From positions 383,593 to 447,592 of the forward strand of contig CANNZV010000497.1 in assembly GCA_947561585.1 (NCBI GenBank): a stretch of DNA of 64,000 bases, written 5' to 3'. A program made the translations under genes and the position numbers. The stretch comes from Caprella mutica. Lineage: Eukaryota; Arthropoda; Malacostraca; Amphipoda; Caprellidae. Below, one piece after another: positions 31,161 through 42,412 of the stretch. Each line of letters starts with the position of its first letter. Position 1 is the first letter of the stretch. The notes beneath the pieces are model-generated. The model was not told the DNA's origin. It ran no database searches and was given only the letters and a program-made list of their open reading frames with translations.

Positions 31161-31554
31161 TCAACAGTTACAAGTTATGCAAGATATCACGATAAGAAGT
31201 ACGCACGTCATTCAGCAAGAGTAGCACTAGACAGTAGACACTCAGTGGAATAGGAAAGTGTTCTCACTTTCGGAAATAGATACAGTGAAGAATTGAGAGT
31301 TTGACTCGTGATATATTAACGGGAAAAGATCTAACTTAATTAGACTTAAGACTTTCTAAGAAGAGTAACCAGACACTGTGGAGTCGATACCAGTAAAGAA
31401 TTTCGTTTGAAGAGATGAAAAAGTGTTAAATATATTCTTCCTTTTTAAATGAAGTTATTGTAAATATTTAAATAATAAGTGCTGTTAAATTTAGAAACTT
31501 AAATTCCCGTCCAGTGATACCCAGAAAAAAGTTATTGTCGGGTCACCACAGATT
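31161..31554. other. Unassigned interval
   Basis: Somewhat less AT-rich than the flanks (31190-31420), no recognisable gene or repeat. Confidence 0.45.
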
Positions 31555-31604
31555 AGAGAGGCCCCTCTTTATCTTCTATGGCCCCACCATAACTTTCCCT
31601 CCGG
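31555..31604. mobile_element. Family B MITE end
   Basis: Single terminus: cttctatggccccaccataa followed by ctttccctcc. Confidence 0.45.
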
Positions 31605-34085
31605 GTTGGGTATATTGCTAAATAATTTTCAGCTACCGTTATTATCAACAAAGTACCACCATCTGAAATAGATAGGACGACAACCCTAGCGGTTGATGCT
31701 GCAACCTCAAGAAAGGGTGGGTGGGGTCAGGTGGGGTTGATATGTTGACCTTTTAACCCTACCGCAGCTGAGTACTACAGGCAACATCTGATAAAGCGTA
31801 ACCAGCTACAATGATCTGTAAACTTAAATTAGAATATAATTTTATATCAATAGTCTCTAAAGATTTAAAATTTGAAACAGAATAAAAATAAGTGTTTAAA
31901 CCAGCAAATAATAATTTAGTAGGATAAAGATATAATTATGAATATATGAAGTGACAGCTGTTATAAGATAAATATTTATCAATATATAACGAATTAAAAG
32001 TAAGTCATTCATTTTATTATCTCTACTATCTGTATCCCAATCTATAGATCTGTGGGTACTTCACTAAAATATTACTATTTCGTGGATGTAATTAAAATCA
32101 AGAAAAAGAATATCTAATAATTGACCGGTAACTGATATAGGTTGAGATGTGACATTTATAATCATGTTCAGGCGTCAATTAACATCATTGGCAAAATAGT
32201 TCCATATCAGAGTAAGATATAACCTACTATCTCTTTCTCTTCCATTCTATGTACTCCATTGTTTCAACAGCTAAACTATACATCAATGTAACATAGAAAA
32301 CACTAGAGTATTAACCTGCATACTAGGTTTGAAGTAAAGGCTTCAAATACTCGAAATAAAGTTCTAGTTCTTACTCTGCTGTCCATACAGTGATTGATAG
32401 TTATTCTAATCAGATGAAGTGTCTCTCCAGTGCGATATACGAGACTCAATATTCTACATTGCACTTTCTATTTCACGTACTGGTGCAAAAACCAGTGCAC
32501 CATTTCGGTACATCTACTTAACTAGTTTATAACTCTATCACTTTTCCAGCAATGATGCTAATCAAATTGTATGTAACTGCAATTCAATGAACAATTCATT
32601 TACTATTCTTGAAATAAACGATTCTACAGAGCGTGAAAAAATTGATTAATTTGGATCAATAAAAGAATACGATAAAATTACTATATTCAAAATAACGATT
32701 AGGATCGTCTGTATTTTCACTTCAATACTAAAAATAATTTACAGCAAGTAACCCTCTTTTCCAAAATTTCATAACTCCCCCTCCATTAAGCCCCTCCACA
32801 CCCACTCGACTGACCCCCTCCACACCCACTCCAAAATAGGTCTCCCCCCCCCCGATTCCGTTTCATCTTTCACTTTTATTTTGTGCACAAAAATAACCAA
32901 AACTGCAACAACCACGTAACTTAGTTCTAAAAGCATTGGTGCTTAGGGGTGAAAGTCTCGGGGAAAAACAATGGATTGTAGACCTTAGGACTGTGACTTC
33001 ACACGCCACAGACTTTGGGGAAAATAAATAAAAGTTCTGACCACCAACGAACGTTAGGAACTGGTTTCCATTTCATCGGAAAAACACACCGCCTAACAAA
33101 TATTGATTCGTGTTTGTTGAAACAGATAGGGACGGACAGAAATATGGCCAGGTTGTGAAATAGGCACAAAAAGAAAGATTATATATCATGTGAACAAAAG
33201 AAACTCGCATTTTATTATTTACCAAAATAAACTTTAAGGAAATATACCATTATTTTTCAATTCACAATAACGTCACTGTTAAACTGAATTATAGCGGTCA
33301 ATAAGATATCGATACCTATAGTAAATTATATGCTTGGTGAAAGAAAAAATTTCTTAATTTTTTTTTTTGTAAATTACTCGAAAAATAATGTTTAGAGTTA
33401 ACATTGGGATATAATTAGAGCACTAAAATGTTATTAAAATAGCACTATTTACACTCACTTTCACTCTTCTTGCACGTCAGTTAGCACTTTGTGTTAAGAG
33501 TGCTACCGACAGCTCTTTGTACTAAAGAGTGAAATGAAGAGGAGACAAAGAGTGACCTTTAACCGGTCATTTCGTGGTGAGTTAAAATTGACCAACCGAT
33601 TGTCAGCATATTGAAGAAAATTAATAAATAGTAATTACTAATAAATTTACTACAGGATTAACGTCAGTTTCGGCAATAATTAATTACTAATAAATTTAGT
33701 AAGGTTTAACGTCTGTTTCAGCAGTAAATAATTATTTACTTATAAGAAACTATAAATTTTCCTAACCAAACCTTCTTCTACAAAACAGATATAAATGGTA
33801 CAAATTCAAAGAATTGTTTTTTCATTTAAGGCATTTGTTCTTACACTAATTTATGTACTACTCTTTATGAAGTGAATTACACAATTAGAAAACTTTAGTC
33901 TATAATAAATATTTCAACGCAATTAAACTCTGCAAACCAAAATATTCGAATGCTATGTTCTATTTCCATTCATACCACAATCAGTTTCAATTCTCTGAAG
34001 AGCATACCATTAATTCAGTAGATATGTTATATAGATATAGCATATCTTGCCACTTGAATAGCTTTCTAAGAACGCATTTGAATAT
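31605..34085. other. Intergenic, no gene
   Basis: AT-rich apart from 32760-33060, which includes a C10 run (32844-32853) and cccctccacacccactc repeated twice. No open frame longer than about 60 codons and no tRNA or transposon end recognised. Confidence 0.5.
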
Positions 34086-34133
34086 GGTGCACTATTTATG
34101 GTGCACTATTTATGGTGCACTATTTATGGTATG
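34086..34133. repeat. 15-bp tandem repeat, 3 units
   Basis: gtgcactatttatg repeated three times. Confidence 0.85.
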
Positions 34134-34243
34134 GACTTAATCTGCGATATATGGTAAGTACTTAGTATATACCATAGCAGAAAAGCTAAAATATTTTCCA
34201 GGTATATAAAGAAACACAAAGTAGACCTACCTAGAGAGAGAGA

Positions 34244-34443
34244 GTTATGGTGGGGCCATAGAAGATTAGGAGGGGTAAGTTATGGTGGGGCCATAGAAGA
34301 TTAGGAGGGGTAAGTTATGGTGGGGCCATAGAAGATTAGGAGGGGTAAGTTATGGTGGGGCCATAGAAGATTAGGAGGGGTAAGTTATGGTGGGGCCATA
34401 GAAGATTAGGAGGGGTAAGTTATGGTGGGGCCATAGAAGATTA
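34244..34443. repeat. 35-bp array made of a family B MITE end, 6 units
   Basis: Unit is gttatggtggggccatagaa followed by gattaggaggggtaa; the first 20 bases are the family B terminus. Six units at exact 35-base spacing, almost identical. Confidence 0.93.
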
Positions 34444-34536
34444 AAACCTGAATTAATCTCTTCTTGCTAACCTTTTCCCCGAAATATTACTTTAAAAGTT
34501 TCGTCATCGGGTAGATACTCAACCGATATTTTATGT

Positions 34537-34695
34537 AGAGGTTAAGTTCCAAGTTATCGGACAGTTAAACATTTTCGGACTCGTAAAAAACGCAATTACT
34601 ATTTAATTTTTATTTTAATGGGTATCCATATTGAAATTAAAGTCAGATAGTAATTATAAAATATTTTTCTTTTGCAAACGTCCAAAAAGTTACTA
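34537..34695. mobile_element. Palindromic MITE, family A (subfamily 2), decayed right arm
   Basis: Starts gttaagttccaagttatcg, cagttaaacattttcgg, and core ttttaatgggtatccata; the right arm ends in gcaaacgtccaaaaag. Confidence 0.55.
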
Positions 34696-34767
34696 TACGT
34701 TTTTAATCAATACATTACTTATCTTTGTTATCACTAGGATAAAAAGTTATGTACACATTTAGTTATC

Positions 34768-34886
34768 AGAGGTTATTTTAACTCAACGTAAAAGGTATTT
34801 TTGGTTTCGAGCTTTCGAATAGAAAGATTTCTGTTCGAAAGCTTGAAAGCAAAAATACCTTCAGCGTTGAGTTTGAATAACCTCAT
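34768..34886. mobile_element. Palindromic MITE, family E
   Basis: Inverted ends gaggttattttaactcaacg and cgttgagtttgaataacctc with an inner tight hairpin tttcgaatagaaa. A half copy is at 39269. Confidence 0.7.
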
Positions 34887-35961
34887 AATATGGATTTCCC
34901 ATTTATTTTGAATCTTTTCGAAACTCATCTAGTGTCATCGCAGTGTCGAGGTAGAGTGTTAGGCAGCAGAAATGGAGGACGGGGGTTCGAGTCCTCCTTG
35001 GGAACAATTGTAACTAATAACTATTTTCTAGTTAATTGTTAGAATTTTTATCTGATGTACTCAGAGTGCTACTGACTATAATGAGATTATCACAGAGTTG
35101 CTAAGTGGTAATTAAAGGGATAAGTACGTCTATATTAACATCTTCATAACAATAGGATTAAGTGTTGATAACAATACAATAACAATTAACAATAGGATAA
35201 AGTGTTGGTAATAAAGTCATTAGCCTAAATAAACTTTCCATTACCATGCCCAAATAATTACTCTATTCTTCACAAAACAAAATAAACATCACGAATAATG
35301 ATTACCGTTTCCTATAATTAATTAAGTAGGTGGTATACGTCTGCTTCGGAACCAAAGGCCATATTGCTAAGGTCAAAAGGAAATTAAGTACAAAGGACTG
35401 AAAGAAGCAGTCAGAAAGGAAAGTGGCTCCATGAACAAAGTCACCTTCCACCATCAGTGAAATGCTAATGGATGCAGAAAAGCTACTTCGTGAATGCAGT
35501 CACTTACCAAGGATTGTGACGAAAAGGGACACAAACATCAGTGGCTGCACTCACGGATGGAAGAGGAAAATGAAGAGGTGATAGTAAATGAAGCCTACCT
35601 AACACAGAATCTAAAACCTCGTAGTTGAAGAGCATAACTCTAGCGCTTTCCTCTAAAACTGCAAGTAAACATGAAGAAAAACGATCCATATTCCAAATTA
35701 CAACAGTTCGGGGCCCAAGGGACGCCACCCCTTCTCTTCCATTCACCACAGACAGCTTCAGGATAGAGCAATGGGACTATAAATCCCCCTCTGAAGGGTG
35801 TTCATTTCAGTCTGTGTCTTATCTAAATTATCCCCATTGTTGCCGCTTCAAAGTCAGACGGGATTATCCTTTTCCTTCTTCCGTCTTTCTATGTCCTTGA
35901 AAAAAGGAACGTGAAGAAAAAATACGTAGAGTGAGAGTTTGACTCCTATGTGAATAACACC
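34887..35961. other. Intergenic interval with one weak exon candidate
   Basis: Contains a tRNA-like B-box relic (34984-34994) and, at 35330-35900, a GC-richer tract with the exon candidate listed separately. Confidence 0.4.
35508..35658 (-). CDS. Unidentified exon candidate
   Basis: A 151-base open stretch on the minus strand bounded by a strong acceptor (TTTACTTGCAG) and a strong donor (CCTTG|GTAAGTG), in a tract less AT-rich than its surroundings. It would encode LEESARVMLFNYEVLDSV and on to VPFRHNP. I recognise no domain and found no partner exon in phase; it may be a relic of a transposon or chance. Confidence 0.2.
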
Positions 35962-36085
35962 TAGGGTAAGTTACGAGTTATTGCACGGTTTCACATCTTC
36001 GATCATTTAAAAAAATCTATACAGAAATAATATTTAAACTAACAGTTTAAACTATTTTTTTTTTATTTGCTCGAAAATGAGAGAA
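35962..36085. mobile_element. Partial family A MITE
   Basis: Left arm agggtaagttacgagttatt with cggtttcacatcttcgatca; right arm reduced to tttgctcgaaaatgag. Confidence 0.5.
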
Positions 36086-36227
36086 ATTAAAAAAATGTGA
36101 ACATAAAATAATTTAATTTTTGATTGCATAATCAAAGATAAAATTCATCCCATATTTATTATTTTAATTGAAATTATAATCATAAACATTAATTTTAACA
36201 GTGAATGATCTTTGAATGTTGAATGAT

Positions 36228-36274
36228 ATGGTACACATTATGGTACACATTATGGTACACATTATGGTACACAT
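36228..36274. repeat. 12-bp tandem repeat, 4 units
   Basis: atggtacacatt repeated four times. Confidence 0.9.
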
Positions 36275-36719
36275 ACACTGATAAGGAAACTTTAACTCTA
36301 GGGTAACTTCACGCCATCTATTATAGTATCTTAATTAGACTAAAAAGTTCAATAATTTTTTATAAAACTTTACTAAAAATTAAATAGAAAAATTTGAAAT
36401 TAGAAAAAATAAATGAATTGGAATAGATATTTAATATAAATAATAATAAAAAAGAACAATTTAATTAATGAAACCTGTTTATGAGAGAAATAATAAGAGC
36501 ACATATGTGTTTAATATATTCAATCTACTTAGAACTTTAGATATAAAAGTAACCCATGACAGTAACTACCCATAGTAAAGTAGAATGGGTAATGAATACC
36601 AACCCATTGGTGGATTCATAACCCCATATATGACTAACACTGATAACTTTATCATAATTGCCTATTGATGCCATTTATGGTTAGTTATAGTACTCGATAA
36701 AGCAGTATCACTTTGCAAA
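36275..36719. other. Intergenic, no gene
   Basis: AT-rich, nothing recognised. Confidence 0.5.
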
Positions 36720-36797
36720 TGGTATAGCGCACTATATTTGCTATAGCGCACTAGGTTTGAAATAGCGCACTATGTTTGAAATAGCGCACTATGAATA
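36720..36797. repeat. 20-bp tandem repeat, 4 units
   Basis: Units of tagcgcactatgtttgaaa type; the last two are closest to each other. Confidence 0.85.
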
Positions 36798-37246
36798 GCC
36801 AGCACTAGTTACTTATCTCTATAGAAGTTAAAGAACTCAATAAATGCCTTTTAATAATAATGCAAAAAGAGAGAAAACGCAATAGATTTCGTAAGTGAAT
36901 TTGACCGCATTTAGTGCCTAAAGAATAGAGAATCATCTCCTAAAAACTTATTTCTAAACAATGGAGTAGGTCCTAAAAAAGTAAGTCACTGCAATGAACA
37001 ATGACTGTGAGGCAATGACTGTGAGAATGAAATGATATTGGAAATTGAGGGGAATACAGTGACTTTAAATGATGGAATTTACAACTACCTTAATTATTTA
37101 ATACTGAATAAGTATTAAGAATGAATTAATGAATTAATACTAAATGATTGGTCTATAGGACTGAGTCTATACATATATTAATACGATAGCGTGTACGTGT
37201 GTTAGTGTATGTCACTTACTATATAGCTTACGTACGAGAGCCGCTC
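36798..37246. other. Intergenic, no gene
   Basis: AT-rich, short direct repeats of caatgactgtgag at 36985-37025. Confidence 0.45.
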
Positions 37247-37797
37247 GAGATGTGTAGGTAGGGGAAGGGTTGATGGGGGAAGTGTAGGTGGAAGAAGTGT
37301 AGGTGGAAGAAGTGTAGGTGGAAGAAGTGTAGGTGGAAGAAGTGTAGGTGGAGGAAGTGTAGGTGGGGGAAGTGTAGGGGAGGGAAGTGTAGATGGGTGA
37401 AGTATAGGTGGGGGAGGTGTAGGTGGAGGAAGTGTAGGTGGAGAAAGTGTAGGTGGAGAAAGTGTAGGTGGGGTAAGTATAGGTGGGGGAGGTGTAGGTG
37501 GAGGAGGAGGTGTAGGTGGAGGAGGAGGTGTAGGATGAGGAGGTGTAGGTGGAGGAGGTGTAGGTGGAGGAGGTGTAGGTGGAGGAAGTGTAGGTGGAGG
37601 AAGTGTAGGTGGAGGAAGTGTAGGTGGAGGAAGTGTAGGTGGAGGAAGTGTAGGTGGAGGAAGTGTAGGTGGAGGAAGTGTAGGGGAGGGAAGTGTAGAG
37701 GAGGGAAGTGTAGATGGGGGTAAGTATAGGTGGGGGAGGTGTAGGTGGAGGAAGTGTAGGTGGAGTAATCGTAGGAAGAGGAGCTGTAGGTGGAGAA
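37247..37797. repeat. G/A-rich 15-bp minisatellite with no cytosine on the + strand
   Basis: Units of aggtggaggaagtgt with 12- and 18-base length variants. From 37247 to 37769 (523 bases) there is not one C on the + strand. The open frame of MRWRKCRWRK type is an artefact. Confidence 0.95.
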
Positions 37798-38554
37798 CTG
37801 TGGAGCTAAAATATAACTTAGTTTAGGTAAAACATTGTATGATAATATTCAATGGATGAAATGAACTGTAGCTAATTGAATAACTCTTCATAATTAAAAA
37901 ACTGTTTGACCGACTGACACGTTGATTTTTGTTGATTAGACAAAGATTTTTTGATTTCCCAATTCTGTGGAATCTCCACGGGGTCCAACTAGTATTAATT
38001 AATATTATAAAGTTTTTAATCAAAGATCAGATATATCAAATATAAATGAATAGGTAAATGATGGTTGTAACAACTGGGTTGTAGTTGGTACTTAGCCCTA
38101 TAGTGATGGTTAAACTACAGGGTTGTAGTTGATTCCCTGGAGGGTTTACCGTCAACACTGACTCTGATTTATTGGGTTGTTAATTGAAATCAGTTGTAAG
38201 AGCCATTAGTATTTAATAGCATGTAATGTTACAAGTCATTAGACTGCAATTAAACTGCAACGAAGAAATGGAATATTTTTCTCTGGTGATTCGGGTTTGA
38301 AAAATATAAATGATGTAAAGGCTATTAATTTAATACATGGAATATGAATTCATCTTTATTGAGAATAAAACATACAATATGATTTAAAATAATATGTATT
38401 TCTGTCTAATTGATTTTTTAAATGTATAATATTTACGAAGACATATTTCGGACATAACATTCAGGGTTTATTTTCTATCACTAAAATATATTAAGTATTA
38501 AAAAAGAACAATTTAAAAATTATCATTAGATAGCACTTTGTAATAATAACAACT
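37798..38554. other. Intergenic, no gene
   Basis: Includes ggttgtagttg repeats at 38070-38130. No gene signal. Confidence 0.5.
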
Positions 38555-38620
38555 TTATTATTGTTTTTTCTTATATGTCTGAAGATGTAGTACTGACCGG
38601 TAATTCGTAACTTACCCTAG
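38555..38620. mobile_element. Half copy of family A MITE
   Basis: Right arm only: ttcttatatgtctgaagatg, and ccggtaattcgtaacttacc. Confidence 0.6.
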
Positions 38621-39082
38621 ATATGAAATAATTTCTAAATGATATGTACATTAAGTATTTATTACCATTTTGATGGTAAATAAGAGAAAGAAAGGTTGTA
38701 CTGACAAGATAAAGATCGGACAGTGAAAAGTGGACATGAAGACAGAAATCACGAGTTTAACTGGTCAGCTTTTATCGGTGTGGCTCACGCTTTCGTCTAA
38801 GCAGGCATTGGTGTTACGATTAATCGTTAGGTGTACTTAGGGAGTGTGTAAAGTAAAGGAAAATCACATGACCGATCACGCTATCGAACAAAAAGGAAAG
38901 TTAAGCTTCTTCGCCAACGAACAAATCGAAATGAAAATTTAACAGAAGTGAAGATGTAAAAAATCAGTCGACATTTTTGAGGTTTAGGTGAAAAAAGAAA
39001 CCGACTTCAAAGTATAGAAGTTAATTGAGATTTTTTTCGTATATTGTCATTAAGAATGATCTAGAAATAAAAATAAAATAGC
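38621..39082. other. Intergenic, no gene
   Basis: No open frame, repeat or transposon end recognised. Confidence 0.5.
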
Positions 39083-39230
39083 AGGGTAGGTTCCGAGTTG
39101 TTGAACAGTTTCACATTTTATATCGTGTAGAAAAAGTATATAGTAATTATTAATCAACTTTTATTTTAATTAATGACTATTTCATACCCGATCGACAAAG
39201 TAGAGCCGTCCGCTAATCAGAACTTCCGCC
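39083..39230. mobile_element. Palindromic MITE, family A (subfamily 2), diverged
   Basis: Starts cagggtaggttccgagttgt, ends ccgtccgctaatcagaactt; middle decayed. Confidence 0.55.
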
Positions 39231-39268
39231 GCTGTAATCAACTCAAAAACGAGAAATCCATTTATTAG

Positions 39269-39330
39269 CGGTTATTTAAACTTAACGTTGAAGATTTTTT
39301 TGGCCTCAAGCTTTCGAATAGAAAGATTTC
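39269..39330. mobile_element. Half copy of family E MITE
   Basis: gcggttatttaaacttaacg and caagctttcgaatagaaaga match the left arm at 34768. Confidence 0.5.
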
Positions 39331-39447
39331 CCCTTCATCATCAGGACAAGAGTAAAAGCTTTTTGATGATATTCAGTGTTAATAATAACAGTTATAAATT
39401 GTGTAACAGTTATAATGAATCACATAAAATTGTGTGCTGTACCTTTG

Positions 39448-39483
39448 ATAATCTTCTATGGCCCCACCATGAATTTCCCTCTG
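39448..39483. mobile_element. Family B MITE end
   Basis: Single terminus cttctatggccccaccatga. Confidence 0.4.
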
Positions 39484-40506
39484 CGTAATTTTGAAATATT
39501 ATACTAATATAATCAATTATTGAAAACTATTAATAATTAATGTAGATAGGATTTATTCCTAGTAATTCAAAAGATTTAAATTACATAATTACATAAACAC
39601 ATTAGTTTAGCAAAATAACTAATTACTTACTAGATGGTTACAGTACCAGTGTACAGGTTGTACCACCGTGTCTCTACTAACCATGGTATGACATCAGAAA
39701 GTATCTTGGTGAATAATGTTACTACAGATGCTATCAACTGATAAATACCTCATCAGCAGTTAGCAGTTAGGAAAGATGATGGGGAAGTGATGCAGCTAAC
39801 TAACTATCACACCCATCAGTGATGTGAACTAATAGGGTATGCAAGTGATGTGCATTACTAACTGTCACCCATCAATGATGTGCATTGATGGGGTATGGAA
39901 GTGGACAGTGAATGCTTGGCAATACATGTAAGTATATACCAGATCTCAAAAATGATGTAATCAATTACAATAAATATTTATGTGTCTCATTAATATTAAT
40001 TACAGTCATTTGTGTCTGAAGCTTCCACTAATAATAATAGAAAATGTTCGAAAAAGAATTAAAATGCAGAAAATTGACTGTTTGGTAGCTCTAGTTGTAA
40101 TATACGGTACAAATGGGTAGTAAAATATGTATATTATTAATTATCACCCATCAATGATGTCTATTAATAGGGCTTGGAAGCAATGCAAGTTATTAAAGTA
40201 TATAACAATTCGATAATAGGTACCTACACAAAAAATATATGTTGCTTTAAAAATAACTTAATACTTATATGAATATATTATAGAGAAGCGAAATTTGATA
40301 TAATATATAGTTCTTTATGTTGTTTATTTTCCAAACGACTGGTTAGACAAATGTGTATTCTTTCATTTATTAGAAACTATGTGTACGCTTATATTGAGGT
40401 GGGCACAAATCAGTTTTTAGATATTTTAAAAATTAGGTAATAATCTGATATAAATGAGCGATCTCTCGAACTTTCAAAGATTCCAAATAACTGGTGCTCG
40501 TATTAC
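39484..40506. other. Intergenic, no gene
   Basis: Holds dispersed copies of actatcacccatcaatgatg and gtgatgtgcattaatagggt at 39790-39900 and 40140-40180. No gene signal. Confidence 0.45.
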
Positions 40507-41078
40507 AAACTGTCCGAATGTTTGGCGTTACAAGAGGTACTGTCTCTAAAGTAATGACCTCCTTTGAAAGAGAAGGAAAAACGTCACCAGCAAAGCACAG
40601 GTCTGACTGATAGTCGAAGTTGTCTGAGAGAAACCATTTGGACACTAAGTAGAATTGTTAGAGCAAACTACAAGACCACGGCTCCCAAAATCACTGCAGA
40701 GCTCAATGAACACCTACAGAACACAGTTACCACAAAAACTGTTAGTCAGGAACTGCTAATATAGGAATCACACATAGGAGATGCAAACTGTTTTATAATA
40801 CGTAGAGAATATGAAAATTCATTTGAAATCTATTCGAATTATTCAAAATATACTTCTACATGTATATTATACGAAGGATAAACAATCATCACAGCAATAA
40901 TTCAGAACCACACAGTCAATTAATGATGTCTACTCCCATTGGTTATCTTTGAACTGTCCATAATATCATACCTGAGTAATAGACACACAATGTCATTAAA
41001 TTTACTCTCTATATTTCAAAATGCTGACATTTGAGAGCCAAGGCAGGGTTTGAACCCTAGTGCCAAGTACAGCATTTT
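40507..41078 (+). mobile_element. Truncated Tc1-like transposon, copy 1
   Basis: The first 250 bases encode, with frame breaks, part of the N-terminal helix-turn-helix region of a Tc1-family transposase: GVTRGTVSKVMTSFEREGKT, then TLSRIVRANYKTTAPKITAE and LNEHLQNTVTTKTVSQEL. The catalytic DDE part is missing and a stop follows. The remaining 320 bases, ending in a tRNA B-box-like ggtttgaaccct, are shared with copy 2 at 46173. Inactive. Confidence 0.8.
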
Positions 41079-41587
41079 AGGAGCTGATAAAACAGGAATT
41101 ACACGGAAAAGCTAGAAACATTATATAGTCCAATCCCTGTATATACATGCGATATAGTTATCGTATTATCCCACCAATTCATAGAGTTGTGGAATTTAAT
41201 TGTAATTCTTCTAAATTACTCTTTAGAACTATACAAATCATCAGACAGACTGCATGAAAAGTAACAGCAATAGTGAGTAATGTATTGCCATATCTTTTAG
41301 CTGACCAAAGCTACAAGGCTTTGTACTCTGTTAACAGGTAATGGCAGTGTTTTTGCTGCAGTTCCTTTGAGGTGATAAACAAGACACTTACAGGCTTCTA
41401 AGGCCCTAAATCCGTCAGTTTAAACATTTCAAGCCATTCCTTCAAACTAGAGAATGAAGGAGCTACTTTAAAAACTGAAGCTATAAACTATTTTATCGAT
41501 GAACAGGAATTACTTCGTGAAAACATGAAAAGGTTACTTTCAACTCGCAGAAGTTATGACTGAGTAAAATCTTGAGGCGATTGTATC
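41079..41587. other. Intergenic, no gene
   Basis: Less AT-rich than average (41300-41480) but no open frame or repeat recognised. Confidence 0.45.
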
Positions 41588-41880
41588 GTTGTTACTGACA
41601 ATGTTAGAGACTTAGTCATATTGTTAGAGACTGAGTCATATTGTTAGTGATAATGTTAGAGACTTAGTGATATTGTTAGAGACTTAGTGATATTGTTAGA
41701 GACTTAGTACTTAGTGATATTGTTAGTGATATTGTTAGAGACTTAGTCATATTGTTAGTGATAATGGTAGAGACTTAGTGATATTGTTAGAGATATTGTT
41801 AGAGACTTAGTGATATTGTTAGAGATTTAGTCATATTGTTAGTGATATTGCTAGATACATTGTTATTGTTAGAGACTACA
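41588..41880. repeat. Irregular minisatellite
   Basis: Repeated gacttagtgatattgttaga with units of about 12, 18 and 20 bases in mixed order. Confidence 0.85.
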
Positions 41881-42039
41881 ATGGTACTAGCAAAACAATC
41901 AATGGATCTATTGGTACACAAGCACTGTGAAATTAAACACTCATTGAACGTGCGTCAAAACTAACATGTTTTAATTTCCCATTGACTGAATTGGTTGTAG
42001 CTGTTGAAGAGTCCCGTTAAATCGACGCGTCAATGAGAC

Positions 42040-42412
42040 TGATTACAACAGGTCCGTTATGAAAACATGTCCGTTATAAAAAAAAGGTCCGTTATAAAAA
42101 AAAGGTCCGTTATAAAAACACAGGTCCGTTATAAAAAACAGGCCCGTTATAAAAACACAGACCCGTTATAAAAACACAGGTCCGTTATAAAAACACAGGT
42201 CCGTTATAAAAACACAGGTCCGTTATAAAAACATAGGTCCGTTATAAAAACATAGGTCCGTTATAAAAAACAGCCCGTTATAAAAACAAGCCCGTTATAA
42301 AAACAAGCCCGTTATAAAAAAACAGACCCGTTATAAAAAAACAGACCCGTTATAAAAAACAAACCCGTTATAAAAACAGATCCGTTGAAGAAACAGACCC
42401 GTTATAAAATCC
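42040..42412. repeat. 19-bp minisatellite, about 19 units
   Basis: Units of aggtccgttataaaaacac, with length changes in the A run and a block of acccgttataaaaac variants in the second half. Confidence 0.92.

Noticed and set aside
34953..35006. tRNA-like segment with perfect B-box ggttcgagtcc
   Set aside because: No matching acceptor stem and no convincing A-box; at best a tRNA-derived relic.
37397..37723. Arg/Trp/Lys-rich 108-codon frame
   Set aside because: Translation of the cytosine-free G/A array, not a protein gene.
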